From Podocnemis expansa (taxonomy: Eukaryota; Chordata; Testudines; Podocnemididae), in NCBI GenBank assembly GCA_007922195.1, contig ML682014.1:3808631-3872630 (forward strand): a stretch of DNA of 64,000 bases, written 5' to 3'. The notes beneath the pieces are model-generated. The model was not told the origin of the DNA. It saw only the letters and a list, made by a program, of their open reading frames with translations, and ran no database searches. Both the position numbers and the translations under genes were made by a program. Positions 10,219 to 23,719 of this stretch are shown one piece after another (the first letter of the stretch is position 1; each line of letters opens with the position of its first letter).

Positions 10219-10590
10219 TATTTTGTATAGTCAGCATTTCTGAAATCTTCTTGATCTCTCTTGAGTGCTGGCTTGCCGTCAAATAGTGTACTGTCTTTTG
10301 CAGGGTGGACAAATGTTCTTTGGGGTTGAGAATAGAAGGACAAAGAAAATCACTTTCATGTTTAGTCCTTTAAGGCCAGATATCGGGGTGAAAGAGTAGC
10401 GCATTAACCCCAGATTGTTGCAGTTCTCAGACTGCTAGCCAAGGAGTACATAAAGATGTATAAAATAACTGCCATTTTTGTCTAATTTCAGTGTAAGCAT
10501 TTATTTAACATCATGATATGTCTTCTGTTGTGGAATTATGACATGTTCATATGGGAACATGGGCTTGGTGGTCTATGCCCTGATCCTATA

Positions 10591-10899
10591 GGCTATGTTT
10601 ACACTAGTAAATGAGTTCGTGTTAAGGAGCCTTACTTCAAACTAATTTGAGCAAAGCGTAGTTCGAACTAGTTAGTTTGCCAGGTTAGTTTGAACTAACT
10701 GCTAACTGCTTATTTTGAACGTGTTTTGAAATTTACTTCAAACTAGCACGATGTAGTCATGCTAGTTTGAACTAAGTAAGTTCGAACTAGCGGTTAGTTC
10801 GAATTAATGGCACTCTTTTTAGTTTGAACCAACTTTTAGTTCAAACAAGCCATGCTTTTTTAGCAAGTTTGAACTAAGCTTTTAGGTGTAGATATAGCC
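10591..10899. mobile_element. Harbinger-like MITE 3 (309 bp), core word TAGTTCGAACTA
   Basis: The left end GGCTATGTTTACACTAG pairs with right-end GTGTAGATATAGCC, flanked by ATA on both sides (10588-10590, 10900-10902). At least eight copies of AGTTTGAACTA/AGTTCGAACTA fill the interior. Confidence 0.78.
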
Positions 10900-10902
10900 A
10901 TA

Positions 10903-12126
10903 GTGACTTCTGTGGAAGATACGCACATGTGTAAGATTTTGTAGGATTGGAGATTTACTGTCTTTATTAGATGTCTTAGTAAAGTTAATTCTGTGAACTG
11001 TCAGCACATAGGCATTTTTCTTTTATTTTAAAAGTTATTCAATTCAGAGAAGAAAAAGCCATATTGTTATAAAGTAACTACAGTATTACTGTATTTTATT
11101 AAAGAGCAGGTGATATATATAGATAGTGAGCATAAAATATTGACAAGTGTAAAACAAGTATTGTTAAGAATGTGTTATTAGAAAATAGAGACGTCTTCAA
11201 CACAAGAGACTGGGACATGTCCAGAATTCAGCAGTAAGTATTATTTGGTAGTATTGTCTGAAGAGGCATTTTGGATATGATTCAAGGGAATATTCAGGCA
11301 AAGAAAATCATCTGGGATTAATGAGAATATGAATGGAAAAGACACTGAATATCAACATTCAGGATTGAACTGAAGAATTTTGAGTAAATATCCTTTTATC
11401 CTTATTCAAGCATAAACAAATCATCTAATTTTGAATAAAATATACAGTGATGTTTTTCTGGTCTTCTACGGGTGTAATTTTAGTTAACAACTTCAGTGGG
11501 AATTGAGAGTTCTCAGCACTTGGGCAGATTGACTTCTTAATTCTGTATTTTCTATCTTTGTTCAAATTTTGGCTTCAGATATACTATGCATACATATGTG
11601 CTGGGCTAGTCTCAGCTGTTCTGCTGTTGACCCATTCTTTGAATGGAACTTAACAGATGATGGAAAAAATATCGTTTTATTAATCCATCGGTGGAGTTTT
11701 GCTTTCATAAATCAACCCAAGTACACCGCCCCCTCGTGCATTTATATAATTCACACACACATACAGTAGATGGGAAAATCCATTTTTCCAGACTTTGTTT
11801 CTTCTGAATCTATGTTGCTGGGTGCAGATCACTTGTTCCGTTCCTCATCCTATATTTTAAAGCCAGGTAGTCAAATATTTTTTACTTTCTCCTAAACATT
11901 TTTGATAAATGGTGTTTGTAAATAGATGAGACAGATTTTCCCCACCTACAAACATTTTTTATCCAGTCAAATTGATTTGTTTTTGATTCTATCATATACT
12001 CAAAGAACTCAGATAAACCATCAAACCAGACACCTTATTCAGCAAAATATTAAATCTAATATTGGTATATTGGAGTCTTCCTCATTTAAAAGATGCTTTG
12101 CCTTAAGTATTAGTAAGTGTCTAAAG
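10903..12126. other. AT-rich intronic DNA, nothing recognised
   Basis: Both strands lack long open frames with protein features, and no terminal repeats were found. Confidence 0.5.
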
Positions 12127-12459
12127 GAGTGATTTCCATCCTTTTTGAGTATGAGGACCCCTTTTTAATATAAAAAAATTTTTGATCCCCAAATGATAAC
12201 AGTTATCGAAGACTGACTGCAGGCAGCGTTGCTGCAGAAGGGCAATAGAGGACCTGTCCCCTGCCTGCTCCCAGGGGGTGGGGGACATATCCAGGGCGGG
12301 ACTGCTCACAGCAGTCAAATACAATTCATTTCAAATTTTGGAGCCCTCTCCAACTTGAATTGCTGGTTGGCAGTGGCTGGGTCTGGATGTATTCACGGAC
12401 CCCTTGCAATAACTCCGCAGACATTCAGGGGTCTCTGGACTCCAGGCTGGGAACCACTG
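12127..12459. mobile_element. Non-autonomous hAT-like element (333 bp)
   Basis: The left end GAGTGATTTCCATCC and right-end complement CAGTGGTTCCCAGCC are imperfect terminal inverted repeats. The flanks GTCTAAAG (12119-12126) and GTCAAAAG (12460-12467) match at 7 of 8 positions, as expected for a hAT target duplication. It has no transposase frame. Confidence 0.7.
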
Positions 12460-13050
12460 GTCAAAAGTATACATAGCCCTCCCTTTCCAAATAGCATTTC
12501 CATCCATTTGTCATTGTTTATGATTTGCTAGTTGTCCACTGGGTGGCCAAAAGCATAGTAGGTGCTATGCTTTAAAAAAAAGAAAAGGAAAGGTAATGGG
12601 AGTCTCTCTTGTCTTCAGTGAGACAAGGGTTGCGTTGTGCCAGTGGGAGTAGAGGTGTGACTAAAGCTGGGAAGGCAAAATGAAGGCGATAAAGGTGATG
12701 GGGGATAGGGGTTATAAATACAGGAGCATGGGTTAACTCAATACATCTGTTGATCTTGTTTTTGTTTCCAATTTAATTTGCCATTATGTTAACTGCTGTG
12801 TTCACGTTGATGTGTGTAACTTTCACCTGTGGTTCAGTAATGCTGGTAATACTGAAGATACCTACTTTTTAAATGATGGCGCTCAGTTTTCATTATCAAA
12901 TCAATGTTCTCCAGTATTTCACATCTACCTATTGATTTATATCCACTGTTATATTGCATTAAAATATCTAATGTTTTTAGATAATAATTATATAGATGTG
13001 ATTAAATGCTAAATCTGTTCTTCTAAACAACAGAATACTTTGGTACAGAT

Positions 13051-13225
13051 CAGCGGTTCTCAACCACTGTGTCAGTAGATATTACTGTGTCTCCACACAG
13101 TGGTATGTATGTCACAGAGCTAGAGAGATAGTGGGAGTCAGCCTGGAGGGGTGGGCTGGTGTGTCCTGCAGGGTTGTAGTACACCCCCAAATGTGTTGTG
13201 ACCTGCAAAAGGATGAGAACCACTG
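13051..13225. mobile_element. Short hAT-like MITE (175 bp)
   Basis: The terminal inverted repeats are CAGCGGTTCTCAACC (left) and CAGTGGTTCTCATCC (complement of the right end). The flanks GTACAGAT (13043-13050) and GTTTAGAT (13226-13233) agree at 6 of 8 positions. It has no coding capacity. Confidence 0.72.
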
Positions 13226-14585
13226 GTTTAGATGGCACCTTCTTTGGTCTGTCTGTCTCTGCAGATAAGTACAACATTGAGCAAAATGGATCATGCTATT
13301 TGTTGGAGCCTCTAGGTGTGCAGGTAGCATAAATACATGTCTTATAATACATAATAAAAATACTCATAACACACAGTGACTTTCTTAAGCTTCCTTGACA
13401 GAAGGGAGGAGCTCACTGATGATCAGGGCTTGTGGTAGTGTGCCTTCTGCCCTCATGCAGGTCCTTTGCTGCAAAGGATCAGGAGTTCAGATGCAAGCAC
13501 GGCCTGCATGGTCGGTGGGTTTGCTGCTCCTCCAGTTCCCACGTGGCTGGAGGAAGCGTCAGGTCATTAACCTCTGCCAGCCCTTGCTCGCACGGGGCCT
13601 CTGCCTACCGTAAGAAGGCTCCTTGAGGAGATGAAGTGAGCAGTTGGGGAGAAGGGGAAAGAAGCGAGTGATGGAGGCTGGGCCTTGGGAAAGAAGTGGG
13701 GCAGGGATGGGCCCTTGGGGGGAAGATCTCAGACCTCAGTGTCCAGAGTTTGAAATTAGCAGTTAGAAAGGTGGTGATTCTTATGGTCTCCCTTAAATGC
13801 GTGCAGCTATGGAGTATTGCCTAATTTGGAGGGACTGAGCCCCAACTTCTTCCATTGAGAGGGGGTCACCTTCCTTTCATCATGATGGGAGAATTCAAAG
13901 GAAATTCTGCAAGAGAAAATTAACAGATTTTACTGTTCCCTGTATGGGCATGACCAATATAGGGGATGAAGGGCCCCAATGAATCTATGCTTGTGGTGGA
14001 TTACCAGTCATGGATCTATCTGAGAGTACATTTTTATACAAGATCACATTCTAGCTGCAGAGGTGCATTTCTTCCATTTATTTTAATTGCAATTCTCTGA
14101 ACTTACTTTAACTTTCCATTGTTCTTTCATGAAGAAATGCAGGAATGACTCAGTGAGCCGAATTTCAGGACTCTTGGGTCCCAATTCTGGTTTGTAGTTA
14201 GCTGTCCCTCCCCAGTTTAGCTAGTTCTGTCCTAGCTAAGATTTCTGAAATAGTAATGTAGGAGAAGTCCTTTGGGCAGAATAAAGCTGCCAAAATGGCT
14301 CTTCTGCTTGACTTTGCGCTCCATGGCATGAGCTGTGGAGAAAGGGTCATGCTAGTGAAGGTGGCTGTGTGGTTGGAGTGCACTTTGCTGTCTATTCTGT
14401 GCTGCTGCATCACTGGGTCAGATTCTCAGCTTGTGTAAATTGACAAAGGGTCTTGGAAGGAAGTGATGCTGCACTGATTGTCAGCTGATGATCTGTCTTA
14501 TTATTATTAGTACAGCATAGTAGAAAGCTTTGTTACCTCCTTTGTTGTACAGGAACTTCTTCCATACATACTACTTTCGTATACT

Positions 14586-14610
14586 GGTGTGTGTGTGTGT
14601 GTGTGTGTGT
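14586..14610. repeat. (GT)n microsatellite
   Basis: An uninterrupted run of about twelve GT dinucleotides, read directly. Confidence 0.95.
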
Positions 14611-17600
14611 ACATTTAAACACCGTGGTTCTATAAGACTGCAGGTTTGGATCCAGTGTATTTCTCATGAGGACTCTTAGGTGTCTCTCTGCTTTTACTGC
14701 TTTCTGTATCACACATCTTTCTCATATTACTTTATGATTATGTATACAAAATCTTATCGCATTTTATGCCTGCTCATTGGTTTCTTTCTGCAGGTCGTGT
14801 ATTTTCAAAAAATGCTGAATCTTTTATTCCTGACAAAATAAAATAGCTTTAAAATATGGCAGATTCTCTTTCGTGGTCTCTAGCAGCTGATTTTTTTGGT
14901 ATCTGTATCCTGCAATTGAGAGAGCAGGTGTTTCTAAATCTAAAGTTTCATAAAGAAGGGATGTCAGTATTTATTTCATGAGCTTCAAGCTATCCCTTAG
15001 GGTGCATCCCAATGAGAAATAACTTTTAACTTTTTACTTGAGCAAGAATAAATTAGTCTTTGAATTAGTACAAATCTGTTTCTGAAGACTGCAGCTGGTA
15101 AAAATGAAATCTCCTTACTCATTTGCCCTAGCAGCTCTTTCAAAGTTGTGACTACAGAAAGAAATCCAATATTTCTCTTCTGCAAAATCCAGAGTCAAAT
15201 TAGAATTGGTAGATATGATTCCATTTTTTAAAGTCATAAGAACCTTTTGTTACCATTTACTATTTTGGGATATTTGAAAACTGTTGGAGGTTGATGTACT
15301 TGGTTCTTTTTTCTGCTGTAAAGTGAAAAAAGGAACAAACTGTGTCAGCAGGAAAAAAAGATTATAAATTTAGTGCCAGACCTTGCCAGCACTCTGCAAT
15401 CTGGCTCTGCAGCAACCTGACCCATCCAGGGAAAAAGACGCCAAAAAAGAAATAACTATTACTTGCACCAGTTCAGCACGTGGTCCCAATTCAAGCCCAT
15501 TTCAAGAGTTTACTTCCATATCTTCCAAAATTTTAAATTTTAGTGAATTAATTTTATAGGAGAGAATAAAAAGAGAGATTTTTTCCTGAAAAAGATCTTG
15601 CAGGGTCTGGCTCTTTTGTTGCTATCAGTAGAATCAATATTATAAAAATTACTATCCGCTAGAGATTATTTCTTCTTCAGACCTGCTACTTAGCCTGAGT
15701 ATGAGACTGAAAACTGCCTTTTCTGAGTTCTTAGATTATTTATTTTTCCATGTGATGAGTTGATTTGGTTTGCGAGCCTCCATTATCATAAGTGGACTCA
15801 TTCATTCTTCCTGATCTGATGGGTTTTGGCTGGTCAAACATCTTTCAGAGTATGTCCTTTAATATAGGGAGAATTCCGTTATTATTCCTGTTTGATTTCC
15901 TTTAAATGAAGTGCTAATGTACTAAATGGTTATATTTTTGGACCTTTACTATGAACTTTCTTAGAAGTATGTGTTTTCAGCTGCTTATTAAATTTTTGGG
16001 AAAGAAACTGGCTGAAATTTCAGCTGCTGCTTCTCAGTACATAGGAAGTTATATATTGCATGAAGGGAATGTTTGTTTTGGGTTTGTTTTTGTGAGGAAT
16101 TTCTCATCAGTTTATATCAAATTAGTTTGAGTTGAAATTAGCAAATGTCAGGAAATTCAAAACTTATTTCTTCAGCAACCACAATTATTTAACTATTATG
16201 TTATGTATAGAGAGACACAAACATCATATAATACCATACATGAACAATTGTTTGGTGTGGGAATCAGAGCTTTGAATTTGCTGGTGCACATACATACGTG
16301 TGTATAAACATTTACAGTGCATTAGCTATTTACAGAGAAGTTGCTATGTGAACCATTAGTCAGATTTTCAGATCATGTAAATCACCATAGCTCATTCATT
16401 TTACTGGAGGAACACTAGTTTACATCACCTGCGGAACTGATACAACCTTGACTTTCATGATTTCCCACCATATGCTGAGAAATATAGTTTCTTTCAATAA
16501 CAAAAATCTGTGGTGGAACTGTAACTGTGCTATATCTTTCTGAGTCATAACATTACAATACATAGTTTTCAGTATAAATATATATAATTTTGCAGTGTAT
16601 AGATTTAAATCATGGACTTGTGCTCTATTTTGTATACACATGTAGGATAATGCTGGATTTTCACAAATGTTCTTAATCTTCATAGGTCTGTTTTTTCTCA
16701 AGTTTGGTACAATTCCAGTTGGCCTCAGCCTTTTGAGAGAAATCATTTGCTCTGTGAGGACAGAGCTGGGTTGCAGAGATTAGGCTAGCCCCACTATTCA
16801 TAGGAGAAAAGATACTTTCAATTTATTTATGTGGATGTAGTCTGAGTTCATGTCACTCTTTAGACTGCTTCAAAAGAGGTATATCTTTGAATGCTTTTTA
16901 ATGTAGTCATGATGCAGTTTACTTACAGGCTGCTTAGAAACTGTTCTCCAGATTTGGCAGTAGAACTCACAGGAGGCTGGGAGGAGATGAAAACTGGATG
17001 AAAGACCATCCTCACAGTAGTAGAGAGGCTCTGACAGAGGAGAATAGTAGAGAATCTATTCTCTTGGCTGCACCAGGTGTCTTTGGAATGGGAGAAAAGC
17101 TTCGATCTGAGAATCTATTTAAGACTGAGCCCTGAAATCATTCCCCTACTTCTCTCATCAGCAGCTGGCATGTGAATGGGTTTTGCCAGAGCATTACTCC
17201 TGCTTCTCACTCTCATTGTTCATTTTTACCAGAGCTGGTTGAGAGAACTTCACTGGAACATTTTTCATTTGGAAAATGCAGTTCCATCAAAATGGGAATG
17301 CTTTCCAAAAATAATGGTGATTTAACCAACATTTTATTTTGGAGAAGGTGGGATAGAAGGAAGGAAAGAAGAATTCTTGCTATGTTCAAAAATCAGATTT
17401 CTAACTTTTTTTTAAACAAAATATTCTGATTTATTTTTCCTTTCAAAATGGCATTTTGGTTTGGTTTTTAAAATTTGGTATTCTGGTATACAATAAAAAT
17501 TAGCTGAAGTTGAAGTTTTTTTCTGTTTATCAAAAATGTTTCAAAATATCTTTTTCTGAAATTATCTTTCGTGAAGAATTTGGAAGCCGTTGTCTTTTGT

Positions 17601-18550
17601 TTTGAATCATAATGAAAACCAATTACAAAATCTTTAAATCCTCCTCAAAAGAGACTTTCCAGTCTGCACCAAGATCTATTGTACTCTACCTCTGATTTGA
17701 AGGCTTGCACTCACTAAACTTTTCAAGACCTGCTCATTTAATTATAGACGATTTTAATTTGCTACTTGATCTAAAATTGGAAGCATTCCAGTTTGGGCTT
17801 GGTGACTATGGAATTGATCGCGTTCTTTGGCTAAGATAGTTATGTATTCAGGTCTTTTTTGCTTGAAAAGTCATACACTTGGATGGCTGCTTAGATTGGA
17901 TCTTTGTTCTTGGTACTGATAAACTCTTTAAGTGACAAACTTGTGACCCAAGTCCTCCCCGCCAAAATAAGTTCACTTGGAACATTTCCAGCAGTTCTTC
18001 TGTATTGGCCAGATTTAATCAGATAAACCCATGATAGACTATTTTGCAATATCAAATCTTCAAGTTGTCAAAAGAATCATTATGGATATTTAATTCTGGT
18101 ATTCATGTGAAATGCTGACCCCCCCCCCGATGATTATGAATATTTCCTAGCTGGTACTCCATTCTTACGTAGCCATCAAACAATAATGCAGATCAGTCCA
18201 TGCTTGAGAGGATCATTATTAAATCCTGCTTTTGTTTTCCTACTTTGCTCTAGCTAACTCCTCTTATCCACTCTGTTTCTGTTTGTTAAATATAGGGATA
18301 GGAGACCAAGCACCAGCTATGAAACTTACATATTGCAGAATCTTTTTTTAACATTCTCTTTAATAATAATCCATTCTATTTACATAAAAGCATTTCCCCA
18401 CTATTGAAGTAGTTACTTAGGGAAGTTACTTTTTTCTATAATCTGGGTGTCATCACAGCCTGAGGAAGTGAGCCTCCCAGTGTGAGCCCTGGGCTTGTGA
18501 GATTTGCATTAGTTCTCTGAAACTGACTGTGCAGGCAGTGTTTTGAAGTG

Positions 18551-18580
18551 GAACAAACAAGGAGTCCTGTGGCGCTTGAA
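18551..18580 (-). repeat. Penelope-type tail fragment
   Basis: The word AACAAACAAGGAGTCCTGTG followed by GCGCTTGAAG matches the internal part of the tails at 8.5, 52.6 and 58.7 kb. Confidence 0.6.
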
Positions 18581-19033
18581 GTAGTGACTTGGGTGGGAGC
18601 TGAAGCTCTGAAGCCTAGGAAAGGAGGTAGAGAAGAATAAATCATCATTAAATGAAGATTATATATTTTTCTTTTCTCTTTTTCATAATAAAAGAAAACA
18701 GTTTCATGACCATCTTTATTAGGATATATAGTGTTAGTAATTTGTGTGTCAACAATTAAAAAATAAAATGTATTTAGCTGTAGTTTAGTTATTCCAACTA
18801 AGTAAACACAAGTGATTCACTTGCCCTGCTCTTTTAGCGCACAGCCTTTAATAAACACTTCTGTAAAGCTATTCGTATAAAAGTAAACCATTTTTACAGT
18901 GTTTTAGAATTTTTTTACAATGCTAAAAAAAAAAAAGCCACATTTGCTTTTGCCTAGGCCCACATCTTCAGATGTTATAAATCAACATAGCTCCATTGGC
19001 TTTAAACAAAATATATATATAAAAAAAAAAAAA

Positions 19034-20173
19034 TTCCTCTCTCACCCCTATGGGTGGTATGTGTCATCCTCAACCTCAGGTCATCTACCAGAGGCCTGGG
19101 AGTTTGAGGGTTCTGCGCAGTATCTTAGCTGTTCCTAGCACTGCACTCTTCTGGACAGAGAGCTCTGATGTTGTTCCTGGGATCTGTTGGAGCCACTCTC
19201 CCAGCTTAGGAGTCACAGCCCCGAGTGCTCCTACCACCACCGGGACCACTTTGGCCTTCACTTTCCACATCCGCTCTAGTTCCTCTTTCAGGCCCTGGTA
19301 CTTCTCCAGCTTCTCATACTCCTTCTTCCTGATGTTGCTGTCACTTGGCACTGCTACATCTATCACCACCGCGGTCTTCTGGTCCTTGTCTATTAGCACG
19401 ATGTCTGGTTGATTGGCCAGTACCTGCCTGTCTGTCTGGATCTGGAAGTCCCACAGGATCTTAGCCCTGTTATTCTCCACGATCTTCTGTGGAATCTCCC
19501 ATCTGGTCTTGGGAGGGTCTAGCCCATACACTGTGCAGATGTTCCTGTACACAATGCCAGCTACTTGGTTGTGCCGGTCAGTGTATGCTGTTCCTGCCTG
19601 CATCTTACATCCTGCCACTATGTGTTGGACTGTCTCTGAGGCCTCTCTGCACAGTCTGCACCTTGCGTCCTGTCTAGTGTGGTAGACCCCTGCTTCAATG
19701 GATCTGGTGCTCAGTGCCTGTTCTTGTGCTGCTATGATCAGTGCCTCAGTGCTGTCTTTCAGTCCAGCCCTTTCCAGCCACTGGTAGGATTTCCCAATGT
19801 CAGCCACCTCAGCTATCTGTCGAGGGTACATTCCATGCAGGGTCTTGTCTTGCCATGGCACTTCTTCTGCTTGATCTTCCTCCCATGTCTGCTGCTGCCT
19901 CAGGCATTCTCTCAGCAGCTCATCTTTGGGTGCCATCTTACTGATGTACTCCTGGATGCTCTGGGTTTCATCCAGGACAGTGGCTTTGACACTGACCAAA
20001 CCCCGCCCACCTTCTTTCCGGCTGGCGTACAGTCTCTGGGTGTTGGACTTGGGGTGGAAACCTCCGTACATTGTGAGGAGCTTCCGGGTCTTCACATCGG
20101 CAGCCTCCATGTCCTCCTTTGGCCAGCTCACTATACCGGCAGGGTATCTGATGACTGGCAGGGCGTACCTGTT
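19034..20173 (-). pseudogene. R4/Dong-like non-LTR retrotransposon, C-terminal part (zinc knuckle and endonuclease) and 3' UTR
   Basis: The minus-strand frame runs to a TAG at 19085-19087. In order it shows the region after the RT thumb, a CX2CX8HX4C knuckle (about 19606-19665) and a restriction-like endonuclease core. The endonuclease core has PDIVLID (near 19391-19411) followed by VIDVAVP (near 19350-19370), the PD..D pattern of R2/R4/Dong-type LINEs. These elements cut the target and prime reverse transcription from the nick. This half itself has no stop codon. A short 3' UTR follows, and the minus strand then enters a T-run and TATATA near 19010-19034. The frame upstream of 20173 is interrupted by a Gypsy-type insertion and resumes at 23728. 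Confidence 0.85.
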
Positions 20174-20178
20174 GATGG
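20174..20178. other. Left target-site duplication (GATGG) of the Gypsy-type element
   Basis: GATGG directly precedes the LTR start TGTAATAACCC and recurs at 23723-23727 after the element. On the minus strand, keeping a single copy restores the R4-like reading frame without a break. Confidence 0.88.
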
Positions 20179-20970
20179 TGTAATAACCCTTGGGGAGGAA
20201 GGGGTTAACACTCTGGTCAGTGAGTCCCAGGACAGCCAATAGGAACGAAGCACAGCTTTTTGAATGGTAACAGCAGCCTGGCCGGGGCCTGTTTGGAGGT
20301 AGCAGAGCTCCTGGAAGGATCAGGAGGAGGCCAGAGGGGCCTGAGGAAGAATCCAGCAACATCCTTACCAGAGATAAGTTAAATTTGTTACTGACCAGGC
20401 GTGGGTAGAACAGGGAATGTTTACTTAGATGCGGTCAGGGTATTTTCTTTGTTTTTGGCTTGTTTTTGGGATTTCTCTGTGCTAACCACATGTAACCCAA
20501 CCCCCCACCCCACTACCCTGTAACTACCTAAGTTAATTCCCAGAGAAGCAACTCTCTGTGTTTATCATCTGTTCTTTTTGATTAAAGAGTTTACCTTTTA
20601 AGTAAGTTCTGGTTCTGTGTCCTGAGAGGCAAGAGGTTTGTGTGCCCGTGCCTTAGACTGCACAGCCAGCTACTAGAGGGAACCCTGTTCCAGTTCCAGC
20701 TCATATTGCAGCTGGAGTTCAGTCACTTTCCTGAAGGAGGAATAAAGAGGATTGCCAGTACCTCACAGGGAGGAATTCCCAAGTGCGCCTTCCTGGGTCA
20801 CAAGAGGTTTTTTTGCATTTGGGTGGTGGCAGCGATACCACTCCAAGGCCAGGAATTGGAGGCCTTGGAGACTTTTAAGAGCAGGCTTTAAGGCCAGTGG
20901 CTTTTCTGGCCTGTTGCGGGCCCCCCACCTTCTGCACTCAGAGTGCCAGAGTGGGGAAAAAGCCTTGACA
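20179..20970 (+). repeat. 5' LTR of the Gypsy-type element (792 bp)
   Basis: It begins TGTAATAACCC and ends CCTTGACA. These ends are defined by alignment with the solo LTR at 46429-47214 and by both sets of 5-bp target duplications. The two LTRs differ by scattered substitutions and small indels, including the CCCCCC run near 20920. A long open frame on the minus strand of the LTR is not a gene; it also exists, broken, in the solo copy. Confidence 0.88.
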
Positions 20971-21301
20971 TGGTGGCATAGTGGTGTGGACTTTTTTGAA
21001 CCAGAAGCACAAACCTCAGGATTTTTTAAAGGACACATTTTTTTTCTTTTTTCCTGTGGGGTAGTGCACATTTTGGGAGAATTTTTTTTTCTTCACCTTC
21101 CTGTCTTGCTTTTTGGTTTTTTTTTCTTTTTTCTTTTGCTGCCTGGGAAAAAGGCATGCAAGGGGTTTAACTGGCAAAGCCAGGGAGTCCAAAACAAGCA
21201 GTTTATTTTTTTTTCTCTAGCTTTCGGGCAACAGGATAGCTAGGCCAGTGTAGGGCAGGGAAGCAGCCCAGTGAATGCAGTTGCGGTGGGGCAGAGGAGC
21301 C

Positions 21302-23719
21302 ATGGAGACACCAGCCCCAGATCAGTCCCAGAAGTCCAACTCCAAGGCAGACATGTGGAGTGGGGATGAGGAAGCGTATAATAAGCCTGTGGAGGCAGGA
21401 GTGGATAAGGAGCAGCTATGTCCCTTCCATACCACGAGGGCCGAGCTGGGAGGATGTCTTCAAGACAGGAAGATCTCTAACTAAGAATGAGATGGAGTTC
21501 TTCCTACAGATGAGGCGCATAGAAGCAGAGGAGAAGGAAAAGCAGTGGCGCTTTGAGCTGGAAAAAGCTGAGAAACTGGGTGCTGCAGCTACAACAGCTT
21601 CTTCTACTGCCATTCCTATCCCACCTTATGCTCTCCAACCCAAGAAATACCCAGTGTACCAGGTAGGAGATGATGTGGAGGCCTTCCTAGAAAATTTTGA
21701 AAGGGCCTGCCTTGGGTACAGCATCTCCCCAGACCACTACATGGTGGAGTTGAGGCCACAGCTCAGTGGGCCCTTAGCAGAAGTGGCTGCTGAAATGCCT
21801 AGAGAAACCATGAACAATTATGAACTCTTTAAACAAAGGGCCAGAATGAGGATGGGGCTGACTCCTGAACATGCCCGTCACCGGTTCAGAGCCCTAAGGT
21901 GGAAGCCAGGCGTGGCATTCACCCAACATGCCTACCAAATTGATAAAAATTGGAATGCCTGGGTATCAGGGGCACAAGCTAAAACTGTGGAGGAGCTCTC
22001 TCTCCTAATAAGATTGGAACAGTTCCTAGAGGGTGTTCCTGAAGAAATACAAAGATATATCCTGGATGGGAAGCCCAAATCTATATCAGAGGCGGGGGAG
22101 ATTGGAGCCAGATGGGTGGAAGTGACAGAGAGGACCCGAACTGGTAGCAGTTTGTGGGGGTCCCAGGAGAGGTGTCCAGAGATGGCATATCACCACCAGG
22201 GACAACCCAAGGGCCGACCTCACAGGGAGAAGCCTGCTACAGCAAAAGGGAAGCCTCAGACACCTTCTCATCCCACAGCCCCATTCTCCAGCAACAAGCC
22301 TCACTCTGGTGACAAACGAGCTGGGCGGTGTTATAAATGTAATGAGCTGGGGCATGTGAAGGTCAGCTGCCCCAAGAGCACTAACAGAGTGCAGTTCATT
22401 ACACCAGAGTCACACCAAGAGCCCACAGGCCCAGACGCCTCACAGATACCCCCAGAGCGAAGGGAGACTGTGAGTGTGGGCGGGAAGAAAGTTATTGCAT
22501 GGAGAGACACAGGAGCACAGGTGTCAGCTATTCACCAGTCCTTAGTGGACCCCAAACTCATCAACTTAGAAGCCCCAATAACAGTTCGACCCTTCAAGTC
22601 AGACTCTTTTGATCTGCCTACAGCCGAATTGCCTGTTAAGTACAAAGGCTGGTCAGGGACCTGGACTTTTGCTGTCTATGATGATTATCCCATTCCCATG
22701 CTGTTGGGAGAAGACTTAGCAAACCATGTGAGGCTAGCCAAAAGGGTGGGCACAATCACCCGTAGCCGGGCTAAGCAGTTCTCGACACCTAACTCAGTTA
22801 GTGAGCCTTCCACCAAGGCTCAGCCTGTGTTCCCTGATGCCACAGCACCCGAGGCCCAGAAGGAGGTGGCAGACCCGGATCCAAACCCAGCATCTACACC
22901 AGCTGCAACACAATGTCCTGCACTGGCAGGGAGCATTTCCCAAGCAGCAGAGGCAAACATATGGCCTGCATCACTTCCAGAGGGAACAAACACAAGCCCA
23001 CAACCCAGCAGGGAGCTGACATCCCCAGCATCAAAGGAGCAGTTCCAGGCTGAGCAGGAAGCAGATGAGAGCCTCGAGGGAGCTTGGAGGTTGGCACGGA
23101 GTGCCCCATCACCTCTCAGCTCGTCAAATAGGTCCAGGTTTGTTGTTGAGAGAGGACTGTTATATAAAGAGACTCTCTCTGGTGGGCACAAGAAGGACTG
23201 GCATCCTCAGCGACAGTTGGTGGTTCCGACTAAGTACAGGGCAAAGCTTTTGAGCTTAGCCCATGATCACCCTAGTGGCCATGCTGGGGTGAACAGGACC
23301 AAAGACCGTTTGGGACAGTCATTTCACTGGGAGGGGATGGGCAAGGATGTTTCTAACTTTGTCCGGTCTTGTGAGGTGTGCCAGAGAGTGGGAAAGCCCC
23401 AAGACCAGGTCAAAGCCCCTCTCCAGCCACTACCCATAATAGAGGTCCCATTTCAGCGTGTAGCTGTGGATATTCTGGGTCCTTTTCCTAAAAAGACACC
23501 CAGAGGAAAACAATACATATTGACATTCATGGATTTTGCCACACGATGGCCGGAAGCAGTAGCTCTAGGCAACATCAAGGCTAAGAGCTTGTGCCAGGCT
23601 CTGACAGATATTTTTGCCCAGGGTAGGTTGGCCCTCAGAAATCCTTACAGATTCAGGAGCTAATTTCCTGGCAGGGACCATGAAACTTCTTTGGGAAGCT
23701 CATGGGGTGAACCACTTTG
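21302..23719 (+). pseudogene. Gag-protease-integrase of the Gypsy-type element, broken
   Basis: The main open frame has its first ATG at 21366 and ends at 23663. An alternative N-terminus starts at ATG 21302 in another frame, so a small frameshift near 21430-21480 is likely. In the main frame (numbered from 21360), a capsid-like region includes a SCAN-resembling stretch (about residues 172-250, with LEQFLEGVPEE near 219). A CX2CX4HX4C zinc knuckle lies at 324-337 and a retroviral-type protease active site DTGA at 383-386. A Pro/Ser/Thr-rich linker follows. The integrase HPSGH...CEVC zinc-binding domain is near 637-674 and the start of its catalytic core (VDIL near 703) comes next. A frameshift near 23625 displaces the second catalytic Asp region (TDSGANF), and the core is cut off at 23719. 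No reverse transcriptase lies between protease and integrase. Confidence 0.85.

Larger units (their letters stand above)
13234..19033. other. Long intronic stretch with no recognised gene
   Basis: The interval is AT-rich with scattered short open frames, none resembling a known protein. It contains a (GT)n microsatellite (14586-14610), a C-run near 18120 and a short Penelope-type fragment near 18551-18580. No terminal repeats or splice-bounded coding segment stand out. Confidence 0.5.

Noticed and set aside
20174..20362. The start of the minus-strand frame at 20362 and the similar frame at 46352-46612
   Set aside because: Both lie in the antisense strand of the LTR and only happen to be open; they are not the N-terminus of the LINE protein.
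22801..23253. Overlapping frames within gag-pol of the LTR element
   Set aside because: Shadows of the main frame without motifs of their own.
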